Assembly (NCBI RefSeq): GCF_014303735.1
Contig: NZ_CP060296.1
Location: 3,238,501 to 3,302,500, forward strand
Direction of reading: 5' to 3'
Source of the DNA: Variovorax sp. PAMC28562
GTDB taxonomy: Bacteria > Pseudomonadota > Gammaproteobacteria > Burkholderiales > Burkholderiaceae_C
Length of the DNA stretch: 64,000 nt
Numbering within the stretch: the first letter of the stretch is position 1; each line of letters begins with the position of its first letter. This document shows, piece after piece, positions 34,635 through 43,219 of the stretch. Made by a program: the position numbers and the translations under genes. The notes under the pieces are model-generated. The model ran no database searches. It had not been told where the DNA came from and saw only the letters and a program-made list of their open reading frames with translations.

Positions 34635-35843
34635 ATGACCGCCATGAGTACGTCAGAAATCTTCCTGATCGCGATGTTGATCATCTTCACCGCGCCCTAT
34701 TTGATCTGGCGTCTGGGGCGCACGGAGTACTTCGCGCCGCTCGTGGTGGTGCAGATCATCACCGGCATCCTGCTCGGCCCCGGGGTGTTGGGTACGCTGT
34801 TCCCCGACTACTACAAATTTGTCTTCAGCGCGCCGGTGATCCTGTCGCTCAACGCCATCGCGCAGTGGGCAGTGATGATCTTCGTCTTCATCGCCGGCAT
34901 CGAGCTGGATTTGAAGCAGGCCTGGACGCACCGGCGCGAGAGCGGCATCACCGCGGGAATGGCGCTCGGCGTGCCGCTGCTGTTCGGCGGTGCGGCCGCA
35001 ATGGGCATGCTCATGTTTCCGGGCTGGATCGGCGCCAAGGCGCTCACCTGGCAGTTCGTGCTCGGCATCGGCATGGCGTGCGCGGTCACGGCGCTGCCCA
35101 TCCTCATCCTGCTGATGGAAAAGCTGCAGATCCTGCGGCAGCCGATCGGCCAGCGCATCCTGCGTTACGCGAGCGTCGACGACATCGCGATATGGGGCGT
35201 GCTCGCGTTGATCCTGATGGACTGGGAACGCGTCGGCAAGCAGGTCGCCTTCCTGGTGATCTTCGGCGTTGCCAGCGTGGTCTATCGCTGGCTGATGGCT
35301 CGCATTCCGGAGCGCGACCGCTGGTACTGCAGCTTGATCTGGCTGGCCGCCTGCGGCCTGGGCGCCGACTGGTCGGGGCTGCACTACATGGTGGGCGCCT
35401 TTATCGCGGGGGCCGTCATGGATTCGGCGTGGTTCGACCAGAAGCAGATGGACTGGCTGCGCCACAACGTGCTGCTGGTGTTGATGCCGGTGTTTTTCCT
35501 GAGCACTGGCTTGCGCACCAACTGGCAGGTGGGCGGGGCTGCGGTGTTCATCGCGGCGGCGGTCTTGCTGGTTGCCTCGGTCGCCGGCAAGCTGATCGGC
35601 ATTCACATCGCCGGCAAGATCCTGAAGTGGCAACCCGGCGAAAGTTCGCTCGTGGGCTGGCTGCTGCAGACCAAGGCGCTGATCATGATCATCTTTGCCA
35701 ACGTGCTGCTCGACAAGGCGATCATCACCAACGAGAGCTTCACCGCGTTGCTGGTGATGGCGGTCGCCAGCACCATGCTGACGGTGCCGATCGTCTCGCC
35801 GAAGCTGGCGCGGATGAAAGAGATCGTCTTCAGGTCGAAGTAG
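34635..35843 (+). CDS. Cation:proton antiporter (CPA2 family)
   Basis: A 402-residue integral membrane protein with about twelve predicted helices and no C-terminal TrkA or other regulatory domain. Features of Na+/H+ exchangers of the CPA2 (KefB/NapA-like) group are FIAGIELDL in an early helix, CAVTALPILILLM, YASVDDIAIWGVLAL (the DD pair expected to bind cations), and FFLSTGLRTNW. ATG 34635 is followed by another ATG four codons on. It probably exchanges Na+ or K+ for protons across the inner membrane. Its last 14 bases overlap the convergent SET-domain gene. Ion specificity not deducible. Confidence 0.86.
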   Translation: MTAMSTSEIFLIAMLIIFTAPYLIWRLGRTEYFAPLVVVQIITGILLGPGVLGTLFPDYYKFVFSAPVILSLNAIAQWAVMIFVFIAGIELDLKQAWTHRRESGITAGMALGVPLLFGGAAAMGMLMFPGWIGAKALTWQFVLGIGMACAVTALPILILLMEKLQILRQPIGQRILRYASVDDIAIWGVLALILMDWERVGKQVAFLVIFGVASVVYRWLMARIPERDRWYCSLIWLAACGLGADWSGLHYMVGAFIAGAVMDSAWFDQKQMDWLRHNVLLVLMPVFFLSTGLRTNWQVGGAAVFIAAAVLLVASVAGKLIGIHIAGKILKWQPGESSLVGWLLQTKALIMIIFANVLLDKAIITNESFTALLVMAVASTMLTVPIVSPKLARMKEIVFRSK

Positions 35844-36294
35844 AAGCCAGCATGGTCCCGCGGCAGTTCGCCGAGCCGCAGTGGCACGGAAAGTCCGCCG
35901 CCACTTTGTCGTTGTCTGCGGCCAGCCCATAGTCGATGAACAGTTCGTCGCCGGCCTCCACCGCCACGATGGTCTGGAACCTCAGCACCAGTTCGCCGGA
36001 TTCGTCGTACTCCTCGACCGCTTCGCAGTTGGGGTCGCACGAGTGGTTCAGGTGGCGCGTCGCGTTCCCGCCCTTGGCACCGTCGATGGTCTCGTCGTTC
36101 GTCAGCTTGAAGAGATAGGTGAGGTTGTCGTCCCACGTCTTGGCTGCGATCTGCGCGGGCGAATAGCGCCGGCCTTCGTACAGGCCCAGAAAGGCGTCGG
36201 CCGGCAGGTCGCGTGTCGCAAAGCCGCCGAGCCCGTGCACGCCGCTGGCTGAAACCCGGATGCAGGGCGTTGAAGAAACGCTGGAACGTGCCAT
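35830..36294 (-). CDS. SET-domain protein (putative lysine methyltransferase)
   Basis: A 154-residue compact SET-domain protein. The N-terminal SGVHGLGGFATRDL matches the first SET motif. NHSCDPNC (from Asn83) is the SAM-binding/knot motif. GDELFIDYG holds the catalytic-type tyrosine. CHCGSANCRG is a post-SET-like zinc cysteine cluster. SET proteins S-adenosylmethionine-dependently methylate lysines; bacterial examples are known but their targets are mostly uncharacterised. The gene is a single unit, convergent with the antiporter and divergent from the CoA-transferase. All motif residues are present, so it is probably active. Substrate unknown. Confidence 0.85.
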   Translation of the reverse strand: MARSSVSSTPCIRVSASGVHGLGGFATRDLPADAFLGLYEGRRYSPAQIAAKTWDDNLTYLFKLTNDETIDGAKGGNATRHLNHSCDPNCEAVEEYDESGELVLRFQTIVAVEAGDELFIDYGLAADNDKVAADFPCHCGSANCRGTMLASTST

Positions 36295-36371
36295 GGATCA
36301 AGGGTCTTGAAAAAGAGCGAGCATAGACTCGACCGTGACGGCGTCGATACGGTGCCGCAGGAGACCTCGAA

Positions 36372-37667
36372 ATGCAGATGCGCGACCTTTACCAGCAGAA
36401 GCGAACGACAGCCGCGGAGGCGATGCGGCACGTGAAGAACGGCGACTTCATCGTCGTGCCGACGGGCGTCGGGGAGCCACCTGCACTGCTCACCGCACTG
36501 TCGGACCAGCGGCGCGATTTCCTCGATGTGAAGGTCGGGCAAATCCTCGCGATGCGCAAATACGCCTACCTCGACCCCGAGACGGTCGACCATGTCCGGC
36601 ACGTGGCATTCTTCTACGGCGGCGCCTCACGGGCGGGTGGACAAGCCGGCTGGATCGACTTCATTCCCAACTACTTTTCAGAGATCCCGGCGCAGATCGA
36701 ACGCGGCCAGATGGCGGCCGACGTGGTGTTCAGCATGGCGTCGCGGATGGACGATGAAGGCTTTTTCGCGCTCAGCCTCGGTGTCGACTACACGATGGCT
36801 GCTGTGGCAAAAGCGCGCGCGGTGGTGCTCGAAGTCAACCCGAACGTGCCCTACGCATTCGGCGAGTGTCGCGTGCACATCTCGCAGGTCACCTCGCTCA
36901 TCGAAAGCGATGAGCCGGTGCTCGAAGTCGGTCTGCCCAAGATCGGCCCGGTGCAGGTGGCCATCGGCAAGTACGTCGCCGACATGATCGAAGACGGCTC
37001 GACGCTGCAGATCGGCTACGGCGGCATCCCGGATGCGGTGGTCATGCAACTCACCCACAAGCACGACCTCGGCATCCACACCGAGATGATCGGCGACGGC
37101 ATCCTGTCGCTGGTCGAATGCGGTGCCGTGACCAATCGGCGCAAGAACTACCTTCCGGGGAAGATGATCGCGACCTTCGCGCTCGGGTCCAAAAAGCTCT
37201 ATCGGTTCATGGAGCGCAACCCGATGCTGGAGATGCATCCGGTCAACTTCACCAACGACCCCGCGCTGGCCGGCCTGAACGACAACATGGTCGCCATCAA
37301 CGCGACGCTGCAGATCGATTTGCTGGGGCAGTGTGGCTCGGAGAGCCTGGGCTCGGCGCCGTTTTCAGGCACCGGCGGCCAGAGCGACTTCGTGCGGGCA
37401 GCCAATCGCTCGCGAGGCGGCAAGGCGTTCATCGTCGTGCCTTCTACCGCCCGCAACGACACCATCTCGCGCATCGTGCCGGTGCTGTCGCCTGGCACGC
37501 ATGTGAGCACCAGCAAGAACGACATCAACTACGTCGTCACCGAATACGGCGTGGCGCAGTTGCGCGGCAAATCGGCCAAACAGCGAGCGAAAGAACTGAT
37601 CGGTATCGCGCACCCGGACTTTCGCGAGGAACTCACCGCGCAGGCGAGGCTGATTCACCTGCTTTGA
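36372..37667 (+). CDS. Acetyl-CoA hydrolase/CoA-transferase family protein (4-hydroxybutyrate CoA-transferase-like)
   Basis: A 431-residue class I CoA-transferase-like enzyme. IHTEMIGDGILSLVE contains Glu238, which falls where the glutamyl-CoA forming residue of 4-hydroxybutyrate CoA-transferases is expected. GTGGQSDFVRAA is the conserved oxyanion/CoA block, and TEYGVAQLRGKS is the C-terminal family signature. It should transfer CoA between acetate (or another short acid) and a hydroxy- or branched-acid, or hydrolyse acetyl-CoA. The reading frame is intact. It stands alone with no obvious pathway partner. Family firm; exact acid unknown. Confidence 0.85.
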   Translation: MQMRDLYQQKRTTAAEAMRHVKNGDFIVVPTGVGEPPALLTALSDQRRDFLDVKVGQILAMRKYAYLDPETVDHVRHVAFFYGGASRAGGQAGWIDFIPNYFSEIPAQIERGQMAADVVFSMASRMDDEGFFALSLGVDYTMAAVAKARAVVLEVNPNVPYAFGECRVHISQVTSLIESDEPVLEVGLPKIGPVQVAIGKYVADMIEDGSTLQIGYGGIPDAVVMQLTHKHDLGIHTEMIGDGILSLVECGAVTNRRKNYLPGKMIATFALGSKKLYRFMERNPMLEMHPVNFTNDPALAGLNDNMVAINATLQIDLLGQCGSESLGSAPFSGTGGQSDFVRAANRSRGGKAFIVVPSTARNDTISRIVPVLSPGTHVSTSKNDINYVVTEYGVAQLRGKSAKQRAKELIGIAHPDFREELTAQARLIHLL

Positions 37668-37676
37668 GTGAGCGAA

Positions 37677-38180
37677 CTACCGAAGCTGCGTGTACACGAC
37701 GACGCCCAGCACGACCACGATCGCGAGCAGCAAAGTCCAGCGGTTCAATAAGCCCGACTGCTTCGTCGCGCGATAGCCTTCGAGGCGGCCGGGCAGGGTC
37801 TGTATGTCTTCGATGCGCTTGGGTGGCGCCAGCCGCGCGTCTTGCGCCATCAGCGTGAGCAGCGGCACGACGGCGGCATGCGCGTCCGGATCTTCATCGC
37901 TGTCGTTGTGGTCGTCCGACGCCCGCTCGACACTCGCGACATACGCGAGGAAGGCGCTGCCCTCGTGCGTGAAGCCAATGTCGTCGCCGCTCATCGCCAA
38001 GGCGCCATGCTCGACCAGCGCGTCGAGTCCGCGCCGCACATAGGAGCGCTCGTTGCCGGGCACGCTTTCCTGAAGTTCGATGCGCGAGGTTTCGGTGCTG
38101 CGCGACGCCATGCAGCGTTCAAGGATGAGGGTGGTGAGTACGCTGGCAAAGGCTTCGCGGTCGGTCAGGCTGCGGGGCAT
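37677..38180 (-). CDS. Hypothetical protein with C-terminal membrane anchor
   Basis: A 167-residue protein whose start MPRSLTDREAF (ATG 38180) is preferred over 38300, because the longer form would run past the metC start region. The N-terminal ~80 residues look like a small winged-helix/DUF-type domain (RSYVRRGLDALVEHGALAMSGDDIGFTHEGS). An acidic linker follows (DDHNDSDEDPD), and a single terminal membrane helix (LLLAIVVVLGVVVY) ends four residues from the C terminus. This is a tail-anchored topology. I do not recognise a named family. It is divergent from the cystathionine beta-lyase gene, 94 bases apart, and convergent with the CoA-transferase. Confidence 0.7.
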   Translation of the reverse strand: MPRSLTDREAFASVLTTLILERCMASRSTETSRIELQESVPGNERSYVRRGLDALVEHGALAMSGDDIGFTHEGSAFLAYVASVERASDDHNDSDEDPDAHAAVVPLLTLMAQDARLAPPKRIEDIQTLPGRLEGYRATKQSGLLNRWTLLLAIVVVLGVVVYTQLR

Positions 38181-38274
38181 TCGTGGTCCATTCGTTTTCC
38201 ATTCGTGTTGTTCTGTGGCATCCCTGAATGTGGGGTCGATTCTTCCATCTCCGGCCTTCGCCACAATAGGGGTC

Positions 38275-39474
38275 ATGACCCAGCCTTCGACCGAACTCAT
38301 CCATCACCCCTACGTACCGCCGGCCAGGTTCGCCGCGCCGCAACCCGGTGTGTTCAAGGCCTCGACCGTGTTCTTCGCCGACGTCGCCGCACTGCGCGCA
38401 CGCGACTGGAAAACCAAGGCCGGCTACACCTACGGCCTGCACGGCACGCCGACCACGTTCACGCTCGAAGAACGGCTCGCCACGCTCGAAGGCGGCACGG
38501 CCGCGTTGTTGGTGCCGAGCGGCCTCGCATCGATCACGCTGGTGTCTTTCGCCTTTCTGAAGGCCGGCGACGAGGTGCTGCTGCCCGACAACGTCTACGG
38601 TCCGAGCAAGGCGTTGGCGACAGGCGAGCTGGCTAACTTCGGCATCACCCACAAGCTGTACGACGCGATGAATCCAGCCGATCTCGCGGCCAAGATTTCC
38701 GACCGCACGCGGCTGGTGTGGGTCGAGGCGGCTGGCTCGGTCACGATGGAATTCCCGGACTTGCCGGCGCTGGTCGCCGCCTGCCGTGCGCGCGACGTGC
38801 TGTGCGCGCTCGACAACACCTGGGGCGCCGGGCTGGCTTTTGCGCCGTTCGATCTGGACGGCAGCGGCACAGGGCAGGGTGTCGACATCGTCGCGCACGC
38901 GCTCACCAAGTACCCGAGCGGTGGCGGCGACGTGCTGATGGGCGGCGTAACCACGCGCGACGACCGCCTGCACAACGCGCTCAAGCTCACGCACATGCGC
39001 ATGGGCTTCGGCGTTGGGGTGAACGATGTCGAATTGGTGCTGCGATCTCTGCCGAGCATCGGCTTGCGCTATGCGGCGCACGACCGGGCGGCGAGACAGC
39101 TTGCACGCTGGTTGCAGGCCCGCGACGAGATTGCGCAAGTTCTGCACCCGGCACTCGAAGGCTCGCCGGGCCATGACCACTGGCGTGCCCTGTGCGGCAA
39201 GACCGATCTGGCCGCTGGCTTGTTCTCGATCGTTTTCGACGAGCGCTTCAGCAGCGAGCAGGCCGACCGCTTCTGCGACAGCCTCAAGCTCTTCCGGCTC
39301 GGCTATTCGTGGGGCGGCCCGGTCAGTTTGGTGGTGCCGTACGACATCGGCCTGATGCGCGACCCGACTGTTGCGCGCTGGTCGTACAAGGGGACGCTGG
39401 TGCGATTTTCGGTCGGCCTGGAAGATGTCGGCGACCTGCGCGACGACCTGGAACAAGCCCTGGGCAAGCTCTGA
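38275..39474 (+). CDS. metC: Cystathionine beta-lyase
   Basis: A 399-residue PLP enzyme of the Cys/Met metabolism family. It cleaves cystathionine to homocysteine, pyruvate and ammonia in methionine synthesis. TYGLHGTPTTFTLEERLA is the substrate/PLP-phosphate region of one subunit. EAAGSVTMEFPDLPAL and ALDNTWGAG (Asp binding the pyridine nitrogen) follow. ALTKYPSGGGDVLMGG contains the PLP lysine (Lys212). ATG 38275 has a GGGG stretch just upstream, and the extra upstream codons of the open frame overlap the opposite gene. Related gamma-lyases share the motifs; the GHGHTP-like and SLG features favour MetC. Confidence 0.85.
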   Translation: MTQPSTELIHHPYVPPARFAAPQPGVFKASTVFFADVAALRARDWKTKAGYTYGLHGTPTTFTLEERLATLEGGTAALLVPSGLASITLVSFAFLKAGDEVLLPDNVYGPSKALATGELANFGITHKLYDAMNPADLAAKISDRTRLVWVEAAGSVTMEFPDLPALVAACRARDVLCALDNTWGAGLAFAPFDLDGSGTGQGVDIVAHALTKYPSGGGDVLMGGVTTRDDRLHNALKLTHMRMGFGVGVNDVELVLRSLPSIGLRYAAHDRAARQLARWLQARDEIAQVLHPALEGSPGHDHWRALCGKTDLAAGLFSIVFDERFSSEQADRFCDSLKLFRLGYSWGGPVSLVVPYDIGLMRDPTVARWSYKGTLVRFSVGLEDVGDLRDDLEQALGKL

Positions 39475-39545
39475 GCCGTCTTTCGTAATCGCGTACAGTC
39501 GGAAGCATCGCAATCCCACGGATTGCCCCGCACCAAGGAGACGCA

Positions 39546-39749
39546 GTGGCCGCACCCAATTACGGATATGAGAAGCGACAGAAGGAACTGGCCAAGAGGA
39601 AGAAAAAGGAAGAAAAGCTGCGCGACAAAGTCAATCGCAAGCTGAGCCCGAGCAGCGATGGCCTGGCACCCGGAGATCCGGAAAGCGACGTGGCCTCGCT
39701 CGAACGCGATCCGCCAACCGTGCCGGACCTTCCGACCAAGAACGGCTGA
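39546..39749 (+). CDS. Small conserved lysine-rich hypothetical protein
   Basis: A 67-residue protein starting at GTG 39546 with a strong AAGGAG ribosome-binding site upstream. The N-terminal half is very basic (KRQKELAKRKKKEEKLR) and the C-terminal half acidic and proline-rich. Such a pattern suggests a nucleic-acid or ribosome-binding tail, but no domain is recognised. A clear terminator follows 41 bases downstream. I believe similar small proteins occur in other Burkholderiales, but this was not checked. Confidence 0.72.
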   Translation: MAAPNYGYEKRQKELAKRKKKEEKLRDKVNRKLSPSSDGLAPGDPESDVASLERDPPTVPDLPTKNG

Positions 39750-39790
39750 TCGTCTCTCGACCTTCTTTTCGCTCTACTTCTAGCGTTCGT

Positions 39791-39830
39791 GAAAAAGCCG
39801 CCATCTGCTTCGTGCAGTGGCGGCTTTTTC
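39791..39830. terminator. Bidirectional rho-independent terminator
   Basis: A perfect 13-bp stem joins GAAAAAGCCGCCA (39791-39803) to TGGCGGCTTTTTC (39818-39830). It is extended by an inner CTGC/GCAG pairing after a one-base bulge. Runs of A and T on the outer sides allow it to work on both strands. It sits between the small lysine-rich gene and the convergent esterase gene, as expected. Confidence 0.9.
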
Positions 39831-39857
39831 GTTGGCTCGTCGGCTTGAATCGATCGT

Positions 39858-40529
39858 TTACTTCAACAGCTTGCGCAGTTGCGGCCAGACGTTGTCGAGC
39901 ATCTGCGGATGCGCGGCCGCCACCGGATGGATGCGGTCGGCCTGGAACATCTGGATCGGGTCGGGCGCGTCGGCGACGCCCTTCAAGAAGAACGGAACGA
40001 CCGGCGCACCGGTGGCGCTGCCTGTGCCGGTAAACATTCGCGAGAAGCGATTCAGATAGTCCATGCCGTAGTTCGGCGGCACCTGCATGCCGAGCAGCAG
40101 CACCTTGGCGCCGGCAGCCTGCGCCGCCTTCGTCATCGCGGTGAGGTTGGCTTCGGAATCCTTGATGGCCAGCCCGCGCAATGCATCGTTGGCGCCGAGT
40201 TCGAGCACCATCACGTCGGGCTTGTTGAGCTTGAGCAGCGCATCCATGCGCGAGCGGCCGCCCGATGTGGTCTCGCCGCTGATGCTTGCATTGACCACAC
40301 GCGCGTCGATCTTTTGTTCGGCCAGGCGCTTTTGCAGCAACGCCACCCAGCCTTCACCGCGCTTCAGGCCATATTCGGCGCTGAGCGAGTCGCCCATGAT
40401 GAGGATGGTCTGTGGCGCGGCCTGAGCGAAGGAAGCCCCTGCGCCCAGAAGCCCCGCTGCGCCGGCCAGCGTGGCGCTCAAGATAAAGTGACGTCGCTCC
40501 CAACGTCGATCCACAAGTCGATTCAACAC
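39858..40529 (-). CDS. tesA: Periplasmic GDSL esterase/lysophospholipase (TesA-like arylesterase)
   Basis: About 223 residues of the SGNH/GDSL hydrolase family. GDSLSAEYGL carries the nucleophile serine (block I), GANDALRG is block III, and DRIHPVAA holds the catalytic Asp and His. The N terminus RRHFILSATLAGAAGLLGAG is a signal sequence and contains a twin-arginine-like RRxFIL, so Tat or Sec export is possible. GTG 40529 is chosen because AAAGG lies just upstream; longer forms would overlap the ATPase gene on the other strand. It is divergent from a YbbA-like ATPase, the same arrangement as tesA-ybbA in Escherichia coli. Acts as a thioesterase/esterase in the periplasm. Confidence 0.88.
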   Translation of the reverse strand: MLNRLVDRRWERRHFILSATLAGAAGLLGAGASFAQAAPQTILIMGDSLSAEYGLKRGEGWVALLQKRLAEQKIDARVVNASISGETTSGGRSRMDALLKLNKPDVMVLELGANDALRGLAIKDSEANLTAMTKAAQAAGAKVLLLGMQVPPNYGMDYLNRFSRMFTGTGSATGAPVVPFFLKGVADAPDPIQMFQADRIHPVAAAHPQMLDNVWPQLRKLLK

Positions 40530-40551
40530 GCAAAGCCTTTCAAAGTACCTG

Positions 40552-41259
40552 ATGTCCGCACTGTCACAAGCCACTGCCACTGAAATTGTTGCCGTCGACC
40601 ATGTTTTCAAGTCCGTCACCGATTCGAGCGGCACGCTGGACATTTTGCAGGACATCCAGTTCACTCTCGGCGCACGGGAGACTGCGGCCATCGTCGGCGC
40701 GTCGGGCTCCGGCAAGAGCACTTTGCTGTCGATCATCGCGGGCCTCGACACACCGACCCGCGGTACGGTGCGGCTCGGTGGCGAAGACCTGTTCGCCATC
40801 GACGAAGACGACCGCGCGGCGCTGCGCGCCGAAAAGGTCGGCTTCGTATTCCAGAGCTTTCAGTTGCTCGCCAACCTGAGCGCCCTCGAAAACGTGATGC
40901 TGCCGCTGGAGCTCGCCAACCGCAAGGACGCGCGCAAGGCCGCGACGGAGATGCTGGGCCGCGTCGGCTTGAGCCAGCGCCTCGGCCACTATCCGAAGGT
41001 GCTGTCGGGCGGAGAGCAGCAGCGCGTGGCGCTCGCCCGCGCCTTCGTCGTGCAACCAGCCTTGCTGCTGGCCGACGAGCCGACCGGCAGCCTCGACCAC
41101 GCGACCGGCGAGCAGGTCATGAAGTTGATGTTCGACCTCAATCGCGAGCTGGGCACCACGCTCGTGCTGGTGACGCACGACCGCGGCATCGCCGACCGTT
41201 GCGAGCGCCGCATCACCATCGAAGCGGGGCGCGTGGCGTCGGACGACAAGAGCGCCTGA
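40552..41259 (+). CDS. ABC transporter ATP-binding protein (YbbA/LolD-like)
   Basis: A 235-residue complete ATPase subunit. Walker A is GASGSGKST (residues 49-57), the Q-loop is in VFQSFQLL, the signature is LSGGEQQRVALARAF, and Walker B is LLLADEPTGSLD, followed by the H-loop in LVTHD. It belongs to the MacB/LolD-type group. In Escherichia coli YbbA works with the large permease YbbP encoded next to it. Here the next gene is rRNA methyltransferase rlmB, so the permease is missing locally. It is divergent from the TesA-like esterase with only 22 bases between starts. Confidence 0.9.
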   Translation: MSALSQATATEIVAVDHVFKSVTDSSGTLDILQDIQFTLGARETAAIVGASGSGKSTLLSIIAGLDTPTRGTVRLGGEDLFAIDEDDRAALRAEKVGFVFQSFQLLANLSALENVMLPLELANRKDARKAATEMLGRVGLSQRLGHYPKVLSGGEQQRVALARAFVVQPALLLADEPTGSLDHATGEQVMKLMFDLNRELGTTLVLVTHDRGIADRCERRITIEAGRVASDDKSA

Positions 41260-41312
41260 AGTCCTGGCCTGAGCATTCGCCCTGCCGACTGCCAGACCTC
41301 GATAATCGCCGG

Positions 41313-42062
41313 ATGTCTTCCCCCAAAGTGATCTTCGGCTTTCATGCCGTGGGCGTGCGTATCAAAACCGCGCCGAAGTCTGTGCTCGAAGTGCTGTTCG
41401 ACTCGAGCCGTCGCGACGCGCGCATGAAGCAATTCATCGCGCGTGCGCAAGATGCAGGCGTGCGTGTCGTCGAGGCTGATTCGTTGCGCATTGCCAAACT
41501 CGCCGGCAGCCACGGCCACCAGGGCATTGCCGCCCGCGTGGAGGCTATGCCGCAATTGCATTCGATCGACGAACTGCTCGAAGGCCTGGAAGCCGCCGGC
41601 ACGGTGCCATTGTTGCTGGTGCTCGACAGCGTGACCGATCCGCACAACCTGGGCGCCTGCCTGCGGGTGGCCGACGGTGCCGGCGCACACGCGGTCATCG
41701 CGCCGAAGGATCATGCTGCCGGCATCAACGCTACGGTGTCGAAGGTGGCGAGCGGTGCGGCCGACACCATGCCGTACTTCATGGTCACCAACCTGTCGCG
41801 GACGCTGAATGAGCTGAAGGAGCGCAGCATCTGGTGCGTCGGGACCAGCGACGACGCGCCCCGCACGCTGTACCAGACCGACCTGAAGCGGCCGCTGGCG
41901 CTGGTGCTCGGTGCCGAAGGCGAGGGCATGCGCCAGCTCACTCGCAAGACCTGCGACGAATTGATCAGCATCCCGATGGCGGGCGCGGTCGAAAGCCTGA
42001 ACGTCTCGGTGGCGAGCGGCGTGTGTTTGTATGAGGCGATGCGTCAGCGCATCGCCGTGTAG
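41313..42062 (+). CDS. rlmB: 23S rRNA (guanosine-2251-2'-O)-methyltransferase
   Basis: A 249-residue SpoU/TrmH (SPOUT) family enzyme, predicted to methylate the 2'-hydroxyl of G2251 in the ribosomal P-site loop. An N-terminal substrate-binding subdomain starts at IFGFHAVGVRIK. Motif 1 is DSVTDPHNLGACLRVADGAGA, motif 2 is LVLGAEGEGM, and motif 3 is ESLNVSVASGVCLYEA, together forming the knotted SAM site. ATG 41313 was chosen; the in-frame TTG at 41199 lies inside the ATPase gene. Length is the norm for RlmB. TrmH-like tRNA enzymes are the main alternative. Confidence 0.91.
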   Translation: MSSPKVIFGFHAVGVRIKTAPKSVLEVLFDSSRRDARMKQFIARAQDAGVRVVEADSLRIAKLAGSHGHQGIAARVEAMPQLHSIDELLEGLEAAGTVPLLLVLDSVTDPHNLGACLRVADGAGAHAVIAPKDHAAGINATVSKVASGAADTMPYFMVTNLSRTLNELKERSIWCVGTSDDAPRTLYQTDLKRPLALVLGAEGEGMRQLTRKTCDELISIPMAGAVESLNVSVASGVCLYEAMRQRIAV

Positions 42063-42299
42063 GTAGGGTTCAGCGTCCCGGCTTCAGTGGCGCAGTGCCA
42101 GCACCTGCCAGAGGTCGCAACTGCCGGGGCATCGGGTAAGACTGGGTACCGCGGCCGAAGGCTTCAGAGAGCCCGATTGCGTCGCGCTCGATAGGGTGAC
42201 GGCTTGTGCGCTGCTCTGTTCGTCTCCTGCGTAATGCATCGGCAACTTCAAGATAGTCCTGCGGGGCTTTTGTCTTATCGAGGCACCTTCACGGAGGGT

Positions 42300-42821
42300 C
42301 TAGGCGAGCGTGAAGAAGCGCATCACCACCTGGGTCGGATGCCTTACGCCGGCACCGACGAACATCCGCTCGCAGACCCATTTGAGCGCCGGAGACGATG
42401 TCTCGAAGCGCGGGCTGCAGCGAAAGTAGACCTGCGCCGGATCGGCCGGCTCACCGCGCAACAACTTGGCCATGACGTCGGCTGGCGCCGAGCGGATCGC
42501 GTGGTTCTGCACGTAGATCAGATCGCCGCCATCGGTTTCGAGGCTGTAGCGCGCGTCGAGCTCGGACAGGGTGTCGCTGAGGATGAGTTGGAAGTCGCTG
42601 CCGCCGGGCAGCACGCGTGCATGCCAGTCGATGCCGCGCGCTTCGCCACCGTTAATGGGTACGACCCTGCGCAAGCCACGCGGGCCATGGCCGAGCACTT
42701 GTGGCACGCCGACGTCGACGCTGAGGTCGGCAAAGAAATCGAGCGAGGGTGTTGCGATCGCAGTGGCGAGTCCGCTGGAGTTGCCTCCGGACAAGGCTGC
42801 TGGAGTGTTGGACGAAGTCAT
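42300..42821 (-). CDS. DUF3237 domain-containing protein
   Basis: A 173-residue protein, most of which matches the DUF3237 pattern: RGLRRVVPINGGEARG, then ARVLPGGSDFQLI, ELDARYSLET, DLIYVQNHAIR, and a C-terminal FETSSPALKWVCERMFVG. No catalytic function is established for the family; a lipocalin-like beta-barrel has been suggested. There is a low-complexity N-terminal 25 residues. The 237 bases to its right-hand neighbour rlmB contain nothing recognisable. No operon partner. Confidence 0.8.
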   Translation of the reverse strand: MTSSNTPAALSGGNSSGLATAIATPSLDFFADLSVDVGVPQVLGHGPRGLRRVVPINGGEARGIDWHARVLPGGSDFQLILSDTLSELDARYSLETDGGDLIYVQNHAIRSAPADVMAKLLRGEPADPAQVYFRCSPRFETSSPALKWVCERMFVGAGVRHPTQVVMRFFTLA

Positions 42822-42929
42822 CGCGCCAGCTTAGGCAGGCGCAACGTTTCGTGCCATCGGATCATCCCGGAGGCAATCCCGAACTTCGGCTTGGTGCTGG
42901 TTCTGGTGCGGGGGCTGTGCGGTATAGAT

Positions 42930-43100
42930 TCAGGACGGGTCTTTGCCGCGGGTACGACTCACCGCACTGAAGATGCCGATGCCCAGCACGATGAGCGAGC
43001 CAATGCCGATGTAGAGCGTCGGCACGCCTGCGACCGACGCGCCCCAGGCGAGGCCAGCCAGGAAAATTAAAAAGCCGATCATGTAAAGCGCGAATGACAT
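42930..43100 (-). CDS. Small membrane protein, two hydrophobic segments
   Basis: A 56-residue protein starting MSFALYMIGFLIFL at ATG 43100, with AGAGGA upstream as ribosome-binding site. Residues 4-22 and 26-45 are hydrophobic (FALYMIGFLIFLAGLAWGA, TLYIGIGSLIVLGIGIF), so it probably spans the inner membrane twice. It ends in a short basic tail. Function unknown. The longer open frame (to 43163) is unlikely because its extra codons show no SD and read poorly. Confidence 0.7.
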   Translation of the reverse strand: MSFALYMIGFLIFLAGLAWGASVAGVPTLYIGIGSLIVLGIGIFSAVSRTRGKDPS

Positions 43101-43219
43101 GGGAATCCTCTCTCTCGAATACTGCGATGGCCGAAGTATCGAGAGCGCTGCCCATAGCCGCAATGGCAGGCGGCGCCAATCGCTGTGGGAGCTTGCCTAC
43201 TGATCAGCCGGGTGGCAGA

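Noticed and set aside
34653..35930. 425-codon minus-strand frame opposite the antiporter
   Set aside because: Composition of a shadow (His/Gln/Arg-rich) against a clear membrane protein in the sense frame.
38119..39555. 478-codon minus-strand frame opposite metC
   Set aside because: The sense strand encodes a full cystathionine beta-lyase with its PLP lysine.
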